From the IMG/VR virus record IMGVR_UViG_3300010885_014582, positions 30,014-94,013 of that record: a DNA stretch of 64,000 nt; one strand, 5' to 3'. Under the pieces are notes generated by a model. The model did no database searches. It was not told where the DNA came from and saw nothing but the letters and a program-made list of their open reading frames with translations. A program made the translations under genes and the position numbers. The DNA comes from a virus. Shown piece by piece: positions 18,937 through 28,266 of the stretch. Position 1 is the stretch's first letter, and the number at the start of each line of letters is the position of its first letter.

Positions 18937-19740
18937 TTAGAAACGGCCTCTAGGAGACCGTGCGTTCAGGAGCCTATCCCGCATTTTTGAGTACTGATCC
19001 ATCGACATATTGCGGATATCATCCGCACTTAACTGTTGGTATTCCGTTTGAGTTTCCATTGGCCCAACAGGAGGCGCCGTTACGGGTGCCCCCCTCAAGC
19101 GACCTTGCTGTTGCTGAGTCGCTTGCTGGATTGATTCAATAATAGCAGATGAACGCTCACGCAGTACAGCAATTGATTGTTCGATCTCATCCTCGCTGTT
19201 TCCTGACACAAGATCGATCAATTCTGGGATGATTGATTCTTGTTCTGCTTGCAGACGAGTATTGCGATAATGGGTCAAAGCCTGCATCTGGCGCTCTTTA
19301 TCGAGCAATGCTTCTTGGGCTTGGCGTTGTGCTTCAATGGTTTCAAGGCGTGCTTGCCACTCTTGCTCAACGGTATTGATGCGCTGATTGAATTCATCTT
19401 CCTGTTTAAGGAGAAGTTCTTTAGCGCTGAGTTCGTCGATTTCACGCTGACGCAGAATTTCCGATTCTTTTTTAGAAAGGGCTTCTGCTTGCTTGCGGGC
19501 TTCTTCTCGCTCCTTGGCAATAAGTGACATCTGCTCTTCCATGTTTTTCACACGGACATCTGCCTCTTCAAGACGCTTGTACATCTTGTCTTTTTCCTGC
19601 TTACGGATACCTTCTACCTCATCTTCAGAGAAGAGTTTGGCGTTTGTACTTTTCATTGCGTCTTCAACAAATTGCTCCACTTGTGGAGAATCCATTGGGA
19701 CAGAAATAATGTCCCCTTCGGGGACGGTGTTCTTGGACAT
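18937..19740 (-). CDS. Scaffold protein
   Basis: 267 residues, highly charged, with continuous heptad-like Glu/Lys/Gln-rich helices from about 40 to 160, then a Gln-rich linker and a basic C-terminus (RDRLLNARSPRGRF) suited to binding the capsid protein. It lies directly upstream of the capsid gene, where scaffolds are found. Confidence 0.82.
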   Translation of the reverse strand: MSKNTVPEGDIISVPMDSPQVEQFVEDAMKSTNAKLFSEDEVEGIRKQEKDKMYKRLEEADVRVKNMEEQMSLIAKEREEARKQAEALSKKESEILRQREIDELSAKELLLKQEDEFNQRINTVEQEWQARLETIEAQRQAQEALLDKERQMQALTHYRNTRLQAEQESIIPELIDLVSGNSEDEIEQSIAVLRERSSAIIESIQQATQQQQGRLRGAPVTAPPVGPMETQTEYQQLSADDIRNMSMDQYSKMRDRLLNARSPRGRF

Positions 19741-19793
19741 TAATTACCTACTTACTTTGTTAGTTTTGCTTTTTAGGGCTTGAATTGTTTGAC

Positions 19794-21488
19794 TTATGAT
19801 TCTTCGTCAGGCACACGACGCTGGGCGAACCGTGCTCCGTATGCCTTTGCTACAAGTTGATTTACCATCTGCTCTTCTTGTGGAGTGACCACTGCACCAG
19901 GCATTGGTCCACCACTATCAGGAGAGCCTCCTGTGGAAGATACATTAGCACCTCCAGCAGAAGCCATTTCTGGACCATCAGATCCAGGAATCATTCCAGT
20001 AGCCAGCATTACTGCTTGGCTGATCTGGGCACGGAGCATATCAAGTGCTCCTTGATCGACTGCGTCGTCTTGCAGTTCCTCAAAAATTTCGTCCATCTTC
20101 TCGTTCGGGAATTCTTCTCCAAGAAGGCGCAAAGCACCACGCTTGGATTCCAAACCAAGAGCCATCTTGGCTTGAACCTCATTGAGTTTGATGAGTTGGT
20201 CGACAGGGAGTGGCTCAGGCCAGTGAACCATTGTCTTGTAAGTAAGGGGGTCAGCAGGGTCTAGTGCCGTTGCTTGATCACGCTCAGGCATCGCTGCTTT
20301 ACTTGGATCATATTGAAGCATCTGTGGTTCAAACACAGCAGCAGTACGAATGATAATTTCATTTATACGCTCAAGACCTTTAGTAAAGTGAACCTTTTTC
20401 ATCATGAAACGGTTCATCATTGGCTGATACTGAATTGCCAAAGCAACACCAGAGGTGTTAGATACAGGTTGGAATTGACCAAGAGCGGTCTCAGGTACAC
20501 CAGTCATCTCATGCATAGAACGCTTAATGAAAGTGATGTATTCAAGAGCGCCAGCCATGTTTCCACTGGACTCAAGGTTGAATACGCTGGCGTCCTTAGG
20601 AAGACCTGCCCAAACTTTCTTAGGTCCACGCTCCAATTGAGAAGCCTTAGCGCCAGTAATAATAGTTACAGGAGCGGCGTGGTAGTTGATGATGTCAGAA
20701 ACTTCAACCATCTTCTCATTGAGTTCACGGTTAAGTGGGATGATATCCCAGATGTCTGACTGACCCCATGGAGAAGAAGAGATAGAGGTGTTGGGGATAT
20801 GCACAACAGGGATAGTTCCCAAAGCGTTGTCGTATTGATCAATTAGTTCGTCATTGATGAATTGTTGAATCATGTCATCAGAAAGAATTTCGGTAAAGGT
20901 GTAAACCTGACGAGTTCCTTCAGGAGATGTACCCCAGAAACGGTATTTAAGTTTAAAGCGAAGCAATCGGTCACGGTCATGTGGGTGATACTCAGGGAAG
21001 CAATGTGCTGGGTTCAACGGGATAACACGGATACGACCTTCAACAGGGATACCAACGCTGTCTACATATGGTTCTTCATATGCAATCTTTACAAAACAGT
21101 CACCAGTAACGGATGCTAGTTGACCCATTTCCCAAAGGACATAATGCTTGTTGTTATGGTTTTCCCATACTTGCGCCAGCAAATGAGGGATGATGGCTGA
21201 GTTTTGTTCTGGGCAACGAAATTGAACACCTTTACCAAAGCAAAAGTTGGTGATGTAGTCAGACATCGTGCGGACATAGTTAAGGTAGAACTGGGACTCA
21301 CCCATTTCACGACGGTATGACCAGTGGTGACCAAGGTACCAAGCCCATGCGGCTGAGTAACGGTTTAAGCGAGGTCCATGTACTTCAAACTCTTCGTCTG
21401 CTAATTCCACCAAACCAAGTGGGGAGATAGCAACAGTGAGGTCACTCGATGCTGCTCTATAAGATGGTGACCAGAAGTCCATTGCCAT
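19794..21488 (-). CDS. Portal protein
   Basis: 564 residues, the usual portal size. Features include ...EVHGPRLNRYSAAWAWYLGHHW near the N-terminus, MSDYITNFCFGKG, then a long helical middle with ...MHEMTGVPETALG, typical of HK97-type portals. The C-terminus is Gly/Ser-rich. It is followed by scaffold and capsid genes. It forms the DNA channel at the capsid vertex. Confidence 0.85.
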   Translation of the reverse strand: MAMDFWSPSYRAASSDLTVAISPLGLVELADEEFEVHGPRLNRYSAAWAWYLGHHWSYRREMGESQFYLNYVRTMSDYITNFCFGKGVQFRCPEQNSAIIPHLLAQVWENHNNKHYVLWEMGQLASVTGDCFVKIAYEEPYVDSVGIPVEGRIRVIPLNPAHCFPEYHPHDRDRLLRFKLKYRFWGTSPEGTRQVYTFTEILSDDMIQQFINDELIDQYDNALGTIPVVHIPNTSISSSPWGQSDIWDIIPLNRELNEKMVEVSDIINYHAAPVTIITGAKASQLERGPKKVWAGLPKDASVFNLESSGNMAGALEYITFIKRSMHEMTGVPETALGQFQPVSNTSGVALAIQYQPMMNRFMMKKVHFTKGLERINEIIIRTAAVFEPQMLQYDPSKAAMPERDQATALDPADPLTYKTMVHWPEPLPVDQLIKLNEVQAKMALGLESKRGALRLLGEEFPNEKMDEIFEELQDDAVDQGALDMLRAQISQAVMLATGMIPGSDGPEMASAGGANVSSTGGSPDSGGPMPGAVVTPQEEQMVNQLVAKAYGARFAQRRVPDEES

Positions 21489-21501
21489 GAGTTAGACCTT
21501 A

Positions 21502-22170
21502 CTACTTTTTTGTGGTTGGTGGAGGCTGTAATTGACTACCAGCACCAGTAAAGATGAATGTTCCTTGACCCGCTGGAACTACTGCTTTTTTACGACCACG
21601 ACCACGGGAGAATCTTTGTGTTTCTGTTGTAGCACCAGTAACTACTTCTGTACCGACAGGTGCTTCTGAAGTAGTGTATCGCTCTGCTTCACCTGGGTCT
21701 AACTCAACATTTCCACCAGCCCTTTTTAAAACATCAGGATGTGTGGGGTTATATTCTGTAGTAAATGTTTCAATATTGTAGATACCCATTTGGTTTCCAC
21801 CAACAGCGGAAGTTCGTGCTAAGCGATTACTGCGTGGGGTGTCTTTAAATACACGAGAAACATCTTGAAAGATGTGAGGCTTACCTGATTCGTCAGTATC
21901 CGCCCACATACCGAGTGCACGGTTAGGACGACCCGTTAGTTTTGCGTGATTTTCTGGTGTATGCATATAACGCATTACATCAGTAACACCAAAGTCATCT
22001 GTTGGCACACGCTCTTCATGACCAGGTAGAGATACAGAAGTACCAGAAGTTGGTGATTTTCCAGAAGCAAAGGTGGTTGATCCACCATTTGCAAGAGTGT
22101 CAGCAACTAATTTATGTGGGTCAATTCCTGGGTATAGAAATTCACCATTATCAAATGTCTTTTCTGACAT
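21502..22170 (-). CDS. Hypothetical virion-associated protein (222 aa)
   Basis: 222 residues, polar, without membrane segments. It starts in a TGATG overlap with the small holin-like gene and precedes the portal gene. Motif VMRYMHTPENHAKLTGRPNRALG is notable but I recognise no family. The C-terminal 40 residues are basic and Gly-rich and could bind DNA or another virion protein. Confidence 0.65.
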   Translation of the reverse strand: MSEKTFDNGEFLYPGIDPHKLVADTLANGGSTTFASGKSPTSGTSVSLPGHEERVPTDDFGVTDVMRYMHTPENHAKLTGRPNRALGMWADTDESGKPHIFQDVSRVFKDTPRSNRLARTSAVGGNQMGIYNIETFTTEYNPTHPDVLKRAGGNVELDPGEAERYTTSEAPVGTEVVTGATTETQRFSRGRGRKKAVVPAGQGTFIFTGAGSQLQPPPTTKK

Positions 22171-22478
22171 CAGGCACCAGCCTTAGGAGCCGCCTTCTTA
22201 GCAGGAGCCGCCTTCTTAGCAGGGGCTTTTTTCTTTGCTACTGCAACAGTCAATTCTTCAACAACTTCAGGAAGTTCTACGGAAGCCTTGGCTAGGAAGT
22301 TAGCAGTTCCCTTGTCACCAACGAGGGTGCTGGCATAAGCAAGACCTGTAATAACGAGTGGCATAATTGCAGCCTGTGCGCCTGGATCAATATTTGCCTT
22401 AGCAAGGAAATAAGAGAGTGCGCCGACAGCGGCACCCTTGAGAGTCTGGTCTGCGACCTGTTGGTTCTTTGTAGCCAT
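22170..22478 (-). CDS. Small membrane protein with Lys/Ala-rich tail
   Basis: 102 residues from the ATG at 22478, chosen because AGGAG lies eight bases upstream; an upstream in-frame start would add eight residues. Two hydrophobic segments (about 14-28 and 38-54) are followed by a tail of repeated KKAAPAK units. Small membrane proteins with basic tails can be holin-like or DNA-binding. Position between the hydrolase and portal genes does not settle the role. Confidence 0.6.
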   Translation of the reverse strand: MATKNQQVADQTLKGAAVGALSYFLAKANIDPGAQAAIMPLVITGLAYASTLVGDKGTANFLAKASVELPEVVEELTVAVAKKKAPAKKAAPAKKAAPKAGA

Positions 22479-22511
22479 GAATGCTCCTAGTAGAAGTGAC
22501 ACTCAATGATA

Positions 22512-23126
22512 CTATTTTTTAGAATCTCGTTCTTGCATAAAGGATTGGAAGGGTGCTCCCGTGTATGGATCAAACTTACTAGCCACGGTAATTGCCTTAT
22601 TTGCAACGGTTTTAGCCTGCTGTGGTGTCAACTGTTTACCTACCGCAAGGGTGTGTAAAGCGCCCAAAGCGTAAGAGGAACCTGTACCTACAGCGTAAAT
22701 ACCATTGCTATCGCTAGTCCAAGAGTAGTCACCCTCAAGAATATAGATAGTCCCATGGACAACTACAATGATGGTTGACCCTTGTTCAGCAATATGTTCT
22801 TTGTCATCTTTTGCTGAGGAATAACCCTGCTCGTCAAAACAAGACCTAAGAGAAGGTATGAACTGACGGGTAATGAACTGATCAAGTTTCTTACCAAGAG
22901 TATTGGCAGGTGGTATTGGTGGAACAAACACATGCTGAAGGATGTTGATTGCTCGAACATCTCCAGCAGCGCCCATGATGTACTTACCATTAGCGGCAAT
23001 CTTGGATGTTCCAGCCCCAAGGGTAGTTACCTGATATGCCGACCCTGAGTCGTCAAATGAGGCAATACGACTATCTGTGCAAAGTACCGCATAGTTGTCA
23101 CCTTGGATACCCACAATAGTTGTCAT
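22512..23126 (-). CDS. Proteasome β-subunit/HslV-like Ntn hydrolase
   Basis: 204 residues from the ATG at 23126, in a TAATG overlap with the phosphoesterase gene. The start places Thr2-Thr3 right after Met1 (MTTIVGI), as in HslV, so removal of Met would give the catalytic N-terminal Thr. TDSR (17-20) supplies the conserved Asp, SKI (41-43) the Lys, and GTGSSYALGA the late GSG...YA-GA motif of the family. Family role: threonine peptidase in a ring-shaped protease. Here it may act in head maturation or on host proteins. No partner ATPase is seen in the window. Confidence 0.85.
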   Translation of the reverse strand: MTTIVGIQGDNYAVLCTDSRIASFDDSGSAYQVTTLGAGTSKIAANGKYIMGAAGDVRAINILQHVFVPPIPPANTLGKKLDQFITRQFIPSLRSCFDEQGYSSAKDDKEHIAEQGSTIIVVVHGTIYILEGDYSWTSDSNGIYAVGTGSSYALGALHTLAVGKQLTPQQAKTVANKAITVASKFDPYTGAPFQSFMQERDSKK

Positions 23127-24289
23127 TAGGCGGTGTATTCCTTGTTGTGGTACATCGCCCAACCATCTCGGATGGGGATCATCTCAAGGTTGAATTCGGC
23201 ATCACCATCTTTGTAGTTGACTACACAGAGACCCTGTTGCCAGTTCTCAGTGATTGTCATCGGGCGACCGTCAAGGTCGATACCACCTTTAGTAGATGGT
23301 ACAGCGCCATCAACACGAGCAAGGCAACCAGCAGAAGCCGCAAGGATGGTCTTACGACCGTCATAGTCTTCACGGGTTACTTCTGCCCACTCACGGCGGT
23401 GGATGTGTCCATAGAGCACTGAGGTCTTTTCATTAGCCAAATACATGTGTGCTGTAGAGCCGTTGCTTTTAACACGAGTACCATGGATAACTTTCAACTT
23501 CTGATTAATCCAATAGTAACCAGCAGGGTAGCCAGGAACATATTGAATATTGAAATCATTAAAACGACAGAGGAACGGAACCGAAAGTACGGGCCAGTTG
23601 TCTGGTGTGTCTCCACGCCTCAAACCAAAAGAAGCCTTTGCATTATCTAATGTGTAGTTAACAAGACGCTCTTCATGGTTTCCAGCAAGCCAAACAATTT
23701 CAGCGTCAGGAGCAGCAGCACGAATACGAGCCATAAGAATTGTTGCGTAGTCAATTGATTTTTGAGTTGTCAATGCATAGGCAGGACTAAGTCGGTATTT
23801 ACCAAACTCAGCAAAGTCCAAGTTGTCACCATGCATGACTACTTTTTCAGGCTTTAAATCCTTGATCATTGCAACGCAGATGTCGATAGCCCGCTCATCA
23901 TGGATACCTTCAAGTTCACCTAATGCATTACGAAAGTAGCCGATCTGCATGTCAGGTAGGACTACTGCTGTATTCCACTCTGTTTTCTTTGGTGTTTTAG
24001 TTACATTGTTTGTTGGCAATTTAACAGCAGGACCTTGGTTAACAGGATCCCATTCAGGACCTTCTGCCCACTTTGGTGAGAACTGAATAGCCGCAAGGTC
24101 GTGAATTTGTGCTTCACCATCTTGGTCTTTAGTTAGTGATTGATAAAGAGATACACGCTTTACTGAACCAATTTCGTCAATGTCAATCTTCTGACGATCA
24201 AGAATCTCAAGAAGTTTTCCAAGAGCCTTAGCGTTGTTTGCTGGTTTGTCTAGATCATTCGCCAAGTTGCTCACAAGGACACTCCCCAT
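23126..24289 (-). CDS. Calcineurin-like metallophosphoesterase
   Basis: 387 residues. After an unassigned N-terminal 120 residues come the five motifs of the family: LPDMQIG, HGDNLDF, LAGNHEER, VIHG and YGHIHRR. The first motif has Gln instead of the usual His. It would hydrolyse phosphomono- or diesters using two metals. The start used is the ATG at 24289; a GTG at 24274 is an alternative. The gene overlaps the small HTH protein by 35 bases. Confidence 0.85.
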   Translation of the reverse strand: MGSVLVSNLANDLDKPANNAKALGKLLEILDRQKIDIDEIGSVKRVSLYQSLTKDQDGEAQIHDLAAIQFSPKWAEGPEWDPVNQGPAVKLPTNNVTKTPKKTEWNTAVVLPDMQIGYFRNALGELEGIHDERAIDICVAMIKDLKPEKVVMHGDNLDFAEFGKYRLSPAYALTTQKSIDYATILMARIRAAAPDAEIVWLAGNHEERLVNYTLDNAKASFGLRRGDTPDNWPVLSVPFLCRFNDFNIQYVPGYPAGYYWINQKLKVIHGTRVKSNGSTAHMYLANEKTSVLYGHIHRREWAEVTREDYDGRKTILAASAGCLARVDGAVPSTKGGIDLDGRPMTITENWQQGLCVVNYKDGDAEFNLEMIPIRDGWAMYHNKEYTA

Positions 24290-24548
24290 TTATATGTCGT
24301 TGGATTGTACTGATGCTTACTGAATGTCCATGCTTACGCAAATTCTGTGTAAGCCAAGAAGCGCTGTAAGTCTTTGAACGACCTTGTCCTCTGTCTGCTT
24401 TGATTAAAGCAATTGCTCTGTTAAGAGCCTCAATGTCTTTTGTTTCCATGTCTGACATGATGACGGACAACTTGCAATGAACTTGGTTAGCGTTCAAGCG
24501 AGGTTCCATCAAATCGTCATACAAAGACCTACTGGTCTTATCTGCCAT
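24255..24548 (-). CDS. Small HTH protein, small terminase candidate
   Basis: 97 residues with GGGAG before the ATG. The C-terminal half (SASWLTQNLRKHGHSVSISTIQRH) fits a helix-turn-helix for DNA binding. Position near the large terminase and a phosphoesterase is consistent with a small terminase, but a regulator is possible. Confidence 0.6.
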   Translation of the reverse strand: MADKTSRSLYDDLMEPRLNANQVHCKLSVIMSDMETKDIEALNRAIALIKADRGQGRSKTYSASWLTQNLRKHGHSVSISTIQRHINGECPCEQLGE

Positions 24549-24633
24549 TTTGACTCCCTAGGATATCTATGCAGAGTTCTATTCAAGAACTCACTGTGCA
24601 TCGTATCACGAACTAATGCACGATGCTAAGACT

Positions 24634-24831
24634 TTACTTCTTCAGGTGCCAATCAACATGGTCGTCAAGTCTTTCAGCGACATGGTTAACGCTGTCTTGA
24701 ACTTTATCCAAGCGTTGCATTACTTGACCGTGGTCAAGCGAGTTAGCCTTCTTCATTGATTTAAACTCTTTAATTGAAAAACCAAAGGTAGTAATTACTG
24801 CAACAATAATGGTGGCGATTGCGGGATCCAT
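24634..24831 (-). CDS. Small membrane/coiled-coil protein (DUF2746-like)
   Basis: 65 residues: one N-terminal membrane helix (about 4-20), a short charged region, then an amphipathic helix with HGQVMQRLDKVQDSVNHV and the end DDHVDWHLKK. This resembles small actinophage membrane proteins of the DUF2746 type, often suggested to act in lysis. It begins two bases after the stop of the preceding gene. Gap 24549-24633 shows no gene. Confidence 0.6.
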   Translation of the reverse strand: MDPAIATIIVAVITTFGFSIKEFKSMKKANSLDHGQVMQRLDKVQDSVNHVAERLDDHVDWHLKK

Positions 24832-24833
24832 AA

Positions 24834-25544
24834 TTAATCTGTAATACCATGGATATTACGCCATCTAACCCAGTTGATTGCTTGAGTTTGCCCAGGGTTT
24901 AAACCTTCTAAACCAGAAACGGTATTTAGTCGGTTGGTTGCAGCCATGTGAGCATCTACAAAAGTGCTGTAACGACCAATTGCGCCAAGTCTTCGATCAC
25001 GACCACCCCAACGCTCGTTGATTGTTGCGTCATGAGCATGTCGATCAATAGTTACCGCAGAACTGTCAGAGGGGTCATTTATATTTCTAAAAAAATGACC
25101 AGTCTTTACCTTCATAGGAAGTAGTTCTTCGGGATCTCGTCCTTCACGAATTTCATTTGCACGCCTAATAGTGTCTTGAGTAATGAATCCGTGGGTGGTT
25201 CCAGTACGACCAATTTCTCTAGCCATTCGAACATTCTCACCCCAAGAGTTTTGAGGACTTGTTATTGCCAAGATTCCTGCACCCTTGCGGATGTCACCAT
25301 TACCTACTTCATGTGCAATTTCTTGAGCCTTGGGATACCACATTTTCCCTGATTCAATCTCATCATCTGAAGCGGTTAGTACACCATGTTCAATGTTTCT
25401 TGTCATGGTTGCAAATTGTTGTGGATGTAAGTTTTTTCCTCTAACACCAATAACATCACCACCTTTTGCAGGAAGTACTCGTCGTGGTGTGTAACTTAGA
25501 CCTTTGTCATCTGGGACAATTAGCCCACTCTCAGTCATAGCCAT
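24834..25544 (-). CDS. Conserved actinophage protein, possible DUF7178-type
   Basis: 236 residues. The motif LAITSPQNSWGENVRMA followed by FFRNIN and SSAVTIDRHAHDATI recalls a family often seen in actinophages (DUF7178). It may be a DNA-modifying or -binding enzyme, but this is not shown. It starts in a TGATG overlap. Role unknown. Confidence 0.6.
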   Translation of the reverse strand: MAMTESGLIVPDDKGLSYTPRRVLPAKGGDVIGVRGKNLHPQQFATMTRNIEHGVLTASDDEIESGKMWYPKAQEIAHEVGNGDIRKGAGILAITSPQNSWGENVRMAREIGRTGTTHGFITQDTIRRANEIREGRDPEELLPMKVKTGHFFRNINDPSDSSAVTIDRHAHDATINERWGGRDRRLGAIGRYSTFVDAHMAATNRLNTVSGLEGLNPGQTQAINWVRWRNIHGITD

Positions 25545-26014
25545 CAGTACTGACCGCCAGAATCAGTATTCTCTTTGTTTACTTTACGGTATGAAGAGGT
25601 TCCACGCTGACGCTGACGGCTTGAGTCTGTAGGGCGAGAAGGACGACGGACACCCTCTTGCTTCTTATCAATGTCACTACCTTGTGACTTAAATAGGTCA
25701 AGAGGATCAGTGTAAGGGGTACCAGTTCCAGCCATATGGCGCTCGACATCAATACCACCACGAGGACCCATTGGCGTTGGTACAAACGGACTTGGATAGT
25801 CAGTGCCGTAATCTTGGCGTTGGTAGAACTGCTCGCTCAGAAATTCTTTTTTGCGAGTACGCAAAGCAGGAGAAAAGTTATATGGAACCATTGATCCTGC
25901 GTATACAGGAGCAATTGGCATGCTTTCAGTTGTGGTTGGGCCGCTACTGTCCTGTGCGGGAGCGCTGGCTTCACCTGCGCCTTCTGCACCGTCTGCGCCT
26001 TCTGCGCCTTCCAT
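25544..26014 (-). CDS. Hypothetical protein (156 aa)
   Basis: 156 residues, with a low-complexity start of Ala/Gly/Glu repeats (MEGAEGADGAEGAGE), then a polar Pro-rich body ending Arg/Ser-rich. It lies in the terminase-portal interval and is coupled to the next gene by TGATG. Not recognised; could be virion-associated. Confidence 0.6.
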   Translation of the reverse strand: MEGAEGADGAEGAGEASAPAQDSSGPTTTESMPIAPVYAGSMVPYNFSPALRTRKKEFLSEQFYQRQDYGTDYPSPFVPTPMGPRGGIDVERHMAGTGTPYTDPLDLFKSQGSDIDKKQEGVRRPSRPTDSSRQRQRGTSSYRKVNKENTDSGGQY

Positions 26015-26019
26015 GAGTA

Positions 26020-26421
26020 CTAGTCGTTAACGACTGTTGGGTTTGGACGGTTCATGTGTCCACCCGTGTTGTACTCATACTCGAAATATGGCATTGAGTC
26101 ACCAGCGACTGAACCCTGTACGAACTCTGAAAGAACCGTAGGAGCCTCAATCCAAGCAGCAGCGCCAACATGGGCACGCTCTTGCATTGTCTGTTCTGCA
26201 TGCTTGTAGAACATCTCTGGGTTGTTATGGTTCATGCGACCACGAGCAGGTGCGGTATCAAGATACGCTCCCTGAGCGAAGTCATTAGGAACATCGGTGT
26301 CTGTGGCGACACCCTCTTCAAAACGAAGAGGTCCTTTGTTACCTGGAATGCTTGGAGCGAAACTGCGCTCAAATACATTTGGCGCCTTTTCTGCGAACTG
26401 TGGGCTTGGTGCTACTGACAC
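26020..26421 (-). CDS. Hypothetical protein (133 aa)
   Basis: 133 residues. It uses a GTG start at 26421, supported by GGAGG eight bases upstream; no closer ATG fits. The polar sequence has no membrane segment, and the motif FEEGVATDTDVPNDFAQGAY is unassigned. It directly follows the terminase gene, so a virion or packaging role is possible. Confidence 0.6.
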   Translation of the reverse strand: MSVAPSPQFAEKAPNVFERSFAPSIPGNKGPLRFEEGVATDTDVPNDFAQGAYLDTAPARGRMNHNNPEMFYKHAEQTMQERAHVGAAAWIEAPTVLSEFVQGSVAGDSMPYFEYEYNTGGHMNRPNPTVVND

Positions 26422-26482
26422 TATTTACTCCTCCATAAAGGGGTATTGACTTATTTACAAGAATATCATTTTTAAGAGGGTG

Positions 26483-28045
26483 TTATCTGAAAAACGGGCT
26501 AGTTGAGGCTTGAACCTGTGGCATCGTATCCATAACTGTCAAAGCACAAGCAATAGCAAGGCTGTCAGGATAGTCGTCAAAAGCACCACGCTCATTGGGA
26601 GCAGCCGCTAAAAGGTACGGTCCTTTATAGATTTTTTCAAGGTCAGACATTTGTTGGTTAAAGCGCTTCCATGTGCGGGTACGCCTAGCCTTAGAATGTC
26701 CTGGAAGAATTAACTGATCTCTCTGAATTAATTCGGTTAAATGCACCCAGCGCTCGTTCTGAGCCTTTGAATCCGATGAGATGGGCAATACCTCAATATC
26801 AGGCAGTAGAAGCGCCAGACGCTCTGCTACAGCGCCTCCGACGCCCTGTGAGTCCACTCCCACCCTTAGGAGGTCGTAATGTCGCAGGAAATCAATAATA
26901 TGGAAATATTGTGCTTCCCATTCCTCATTGTTAATCTCAAGCCAGTTGAGGACACGGTGTTCATAGAAACCAAATGGGTCTGGATGATCCCAGTCAACCC
27001 ATACAACGGTAACTACTGTGGAGTCATTTGAGCGAGCCACATCGATTCCTGCCACACAGGGTGTACGCCACCATTCTTTAACCAAAGGCATGGACTGGTC
27101 GTACAGACGATCCATACGCTCTTCAGTAACGAACATTCCTTTTTCAAGAATGAACTTATTGCAGTACGACATCTGGAACTCGTCCGAGTCTTCCCCGATG
27201 CGTAACTTCTCTTTAGAGATAAACTTTGAGTAGTTGTCGTTGTACTTTGAGGCAACCCTATGGTCGTACTCAAAGTGAGCCTCACGGAAACGCTTTCCAC
27301 CGTTAGCGGAACGACGCTTGTTGTACTGAATCATACGGTAGAAATAGGATTTCTGACGGTTAGCAGTTCCTGTAAGAGCAATCGATCCGTTGTTGAACGC
27401 CAGCATGGGTTTGATTGACTTAGCGATCATGGTCTCATCGGCTTCCTGAGCCTCATCGATAAGGACGAAGTGGTAAGTCTTAGACTCAATCTTTGCCTTA
27501 GGGTTACATGTCTGCATACGGCAGAGTGATCCAGCATGCTTCAAAGTGATTAGGCGACCACGACCACGGGTACCACCACCTGTTGCCTTGTCATCAATCT
27601 CAGGGTCAAGAAGGAACTGCATAGCGTGGTCACTAGTTAGTTTTGTGACAATACGACTAAATACAGTTTCTGCCTGCTCTTCGGTAGGAGCAAACACGCC
27701 TACCCAAAAACCTCTGTCAAACTTCTCTAACCATGTCGGATAGATGGGTGCCAACTTAGGAAGGATGACCATCATGCCAGCCATAACTGCTGAAAGAACT
27801 TCTGACTTACCTGACTGACGGGTAGCGACCACAGTCAACTCATCACCATCTCCCAGAACTACAGATTCAATAATGCGGTAGGCAATAGGTATCTGGTAGG
27901 GAAAGAACTCAATATCACAGAACTCTTCTGTAAAGATTATAATTCGTTTTACTAGTTGGTCAATAAATTCCGCAGAAGTTTCGTCCAGTTCTTCGGGGTC
28001 ACCAAAGTCTTCCAGTGGTTCGACTAGGTCTTCCTGCTCGATCAT
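26483..28045 (-). CDS. terL: Terminase large subunit
   Basis: 520 residues. Walker A is ATRQSGKSE (about 74-82), Walker B is FVLIDEAQE (193-201), the coupling motif is LTGTANRQK (224-232). The nuclease domain shows VAGIDVARSND (Asp335), VGVDSQGVGG (Asp398) and a late acidic cluster DDYPDSLAIA near 490. It packages and cuts the phage DNA. Start overlaps the preceding stop as ATGA. A 61-base gap after it holds only the next gene's ribosome site. Confidence 0.95.
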   Translation of the reverse strand: MIEQEDLVEPLEDFGDPEELDETSAEFIDQLVKRIIIFTEEFCDIEFFPYQIPIAYRIIESVVLGDGDELTVVATRQSGKSEVLSAVMAGMMVILPKLAPIYPTWLEKFDRGFWVGVFAPTEEQAETVFSRIVTKLTSDHAMQFLLDPEIDDKATGGGTRGRGRLITLKHAGSLCRMQTCNPKAKIESKTYHFVLIDEAQEADETMIAKSIKPMLAFNNGSIALTGTANRQKSYFYRMIQYNKRRSANGGKRFREAHFEYDHRVASKYNDNYSKFISKEKLRIGEDSDEFQMSYCNKFILEKGMFVTEERMDRLYDQSMPLVKEWWRTPCVAGIDVARSNDSTVVTVVWVDWDHPDPFGFYEHRVLNWLEINNEEWEAQYFHIIDFLRHYDLLRVGVDSQGVGGAVAERLALLLPDIEVLPISSDSKAQNERWVHLTELIQRDQLILPGHSKARRTRTWKRFNQQMSDLEKIYKGPYLLAAAPNERGAFDDYPDSLAIACALTVMDTMPQVQASTSPFFR

Positions 28046-28266
28046 GTGACGATGCGGCTCCGTTGTTCATCCCATAAGTCTTTTACAAGATTCATGATTG
28101 TAGTAAATTCGTCTGGGTCACCTTTGTGGAAAGCCCATTTGTCGTAAGCCGCACCTAGTTCCATCAAGCATGAATTAAGCCAACCACGAAGTTGGATATC
28201 ATCCATGTTCTTGATTCGGTCAGGCCGTGGTCGTTCTGGTTGTTTTGCTTCTTTTCTGAATATCAT
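28042..28266 (-). CDS. Hypothetical protein (74 aa) before terminase
   Basis: 74 residues from the ATG at 28266; a GTG at 28290 would add eight residues. Charged N-terminus, then helix-rich (LRGWLNSCLMELGAAYDKW). It overlaps the upstream gene by 47 bases and ends in an ATGA overlap with the terminase gene. Position suggests a packaging accessory, but no motif supports this. Confidence 0.55.
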   Translation of the reverse strand: MIFRKEAKQPERPRPDRIKNMDDIQLRGWLNSCLMELGAAYDKWAFHKGDPDEFTTIMNLVKDLWDEQRSRIVT

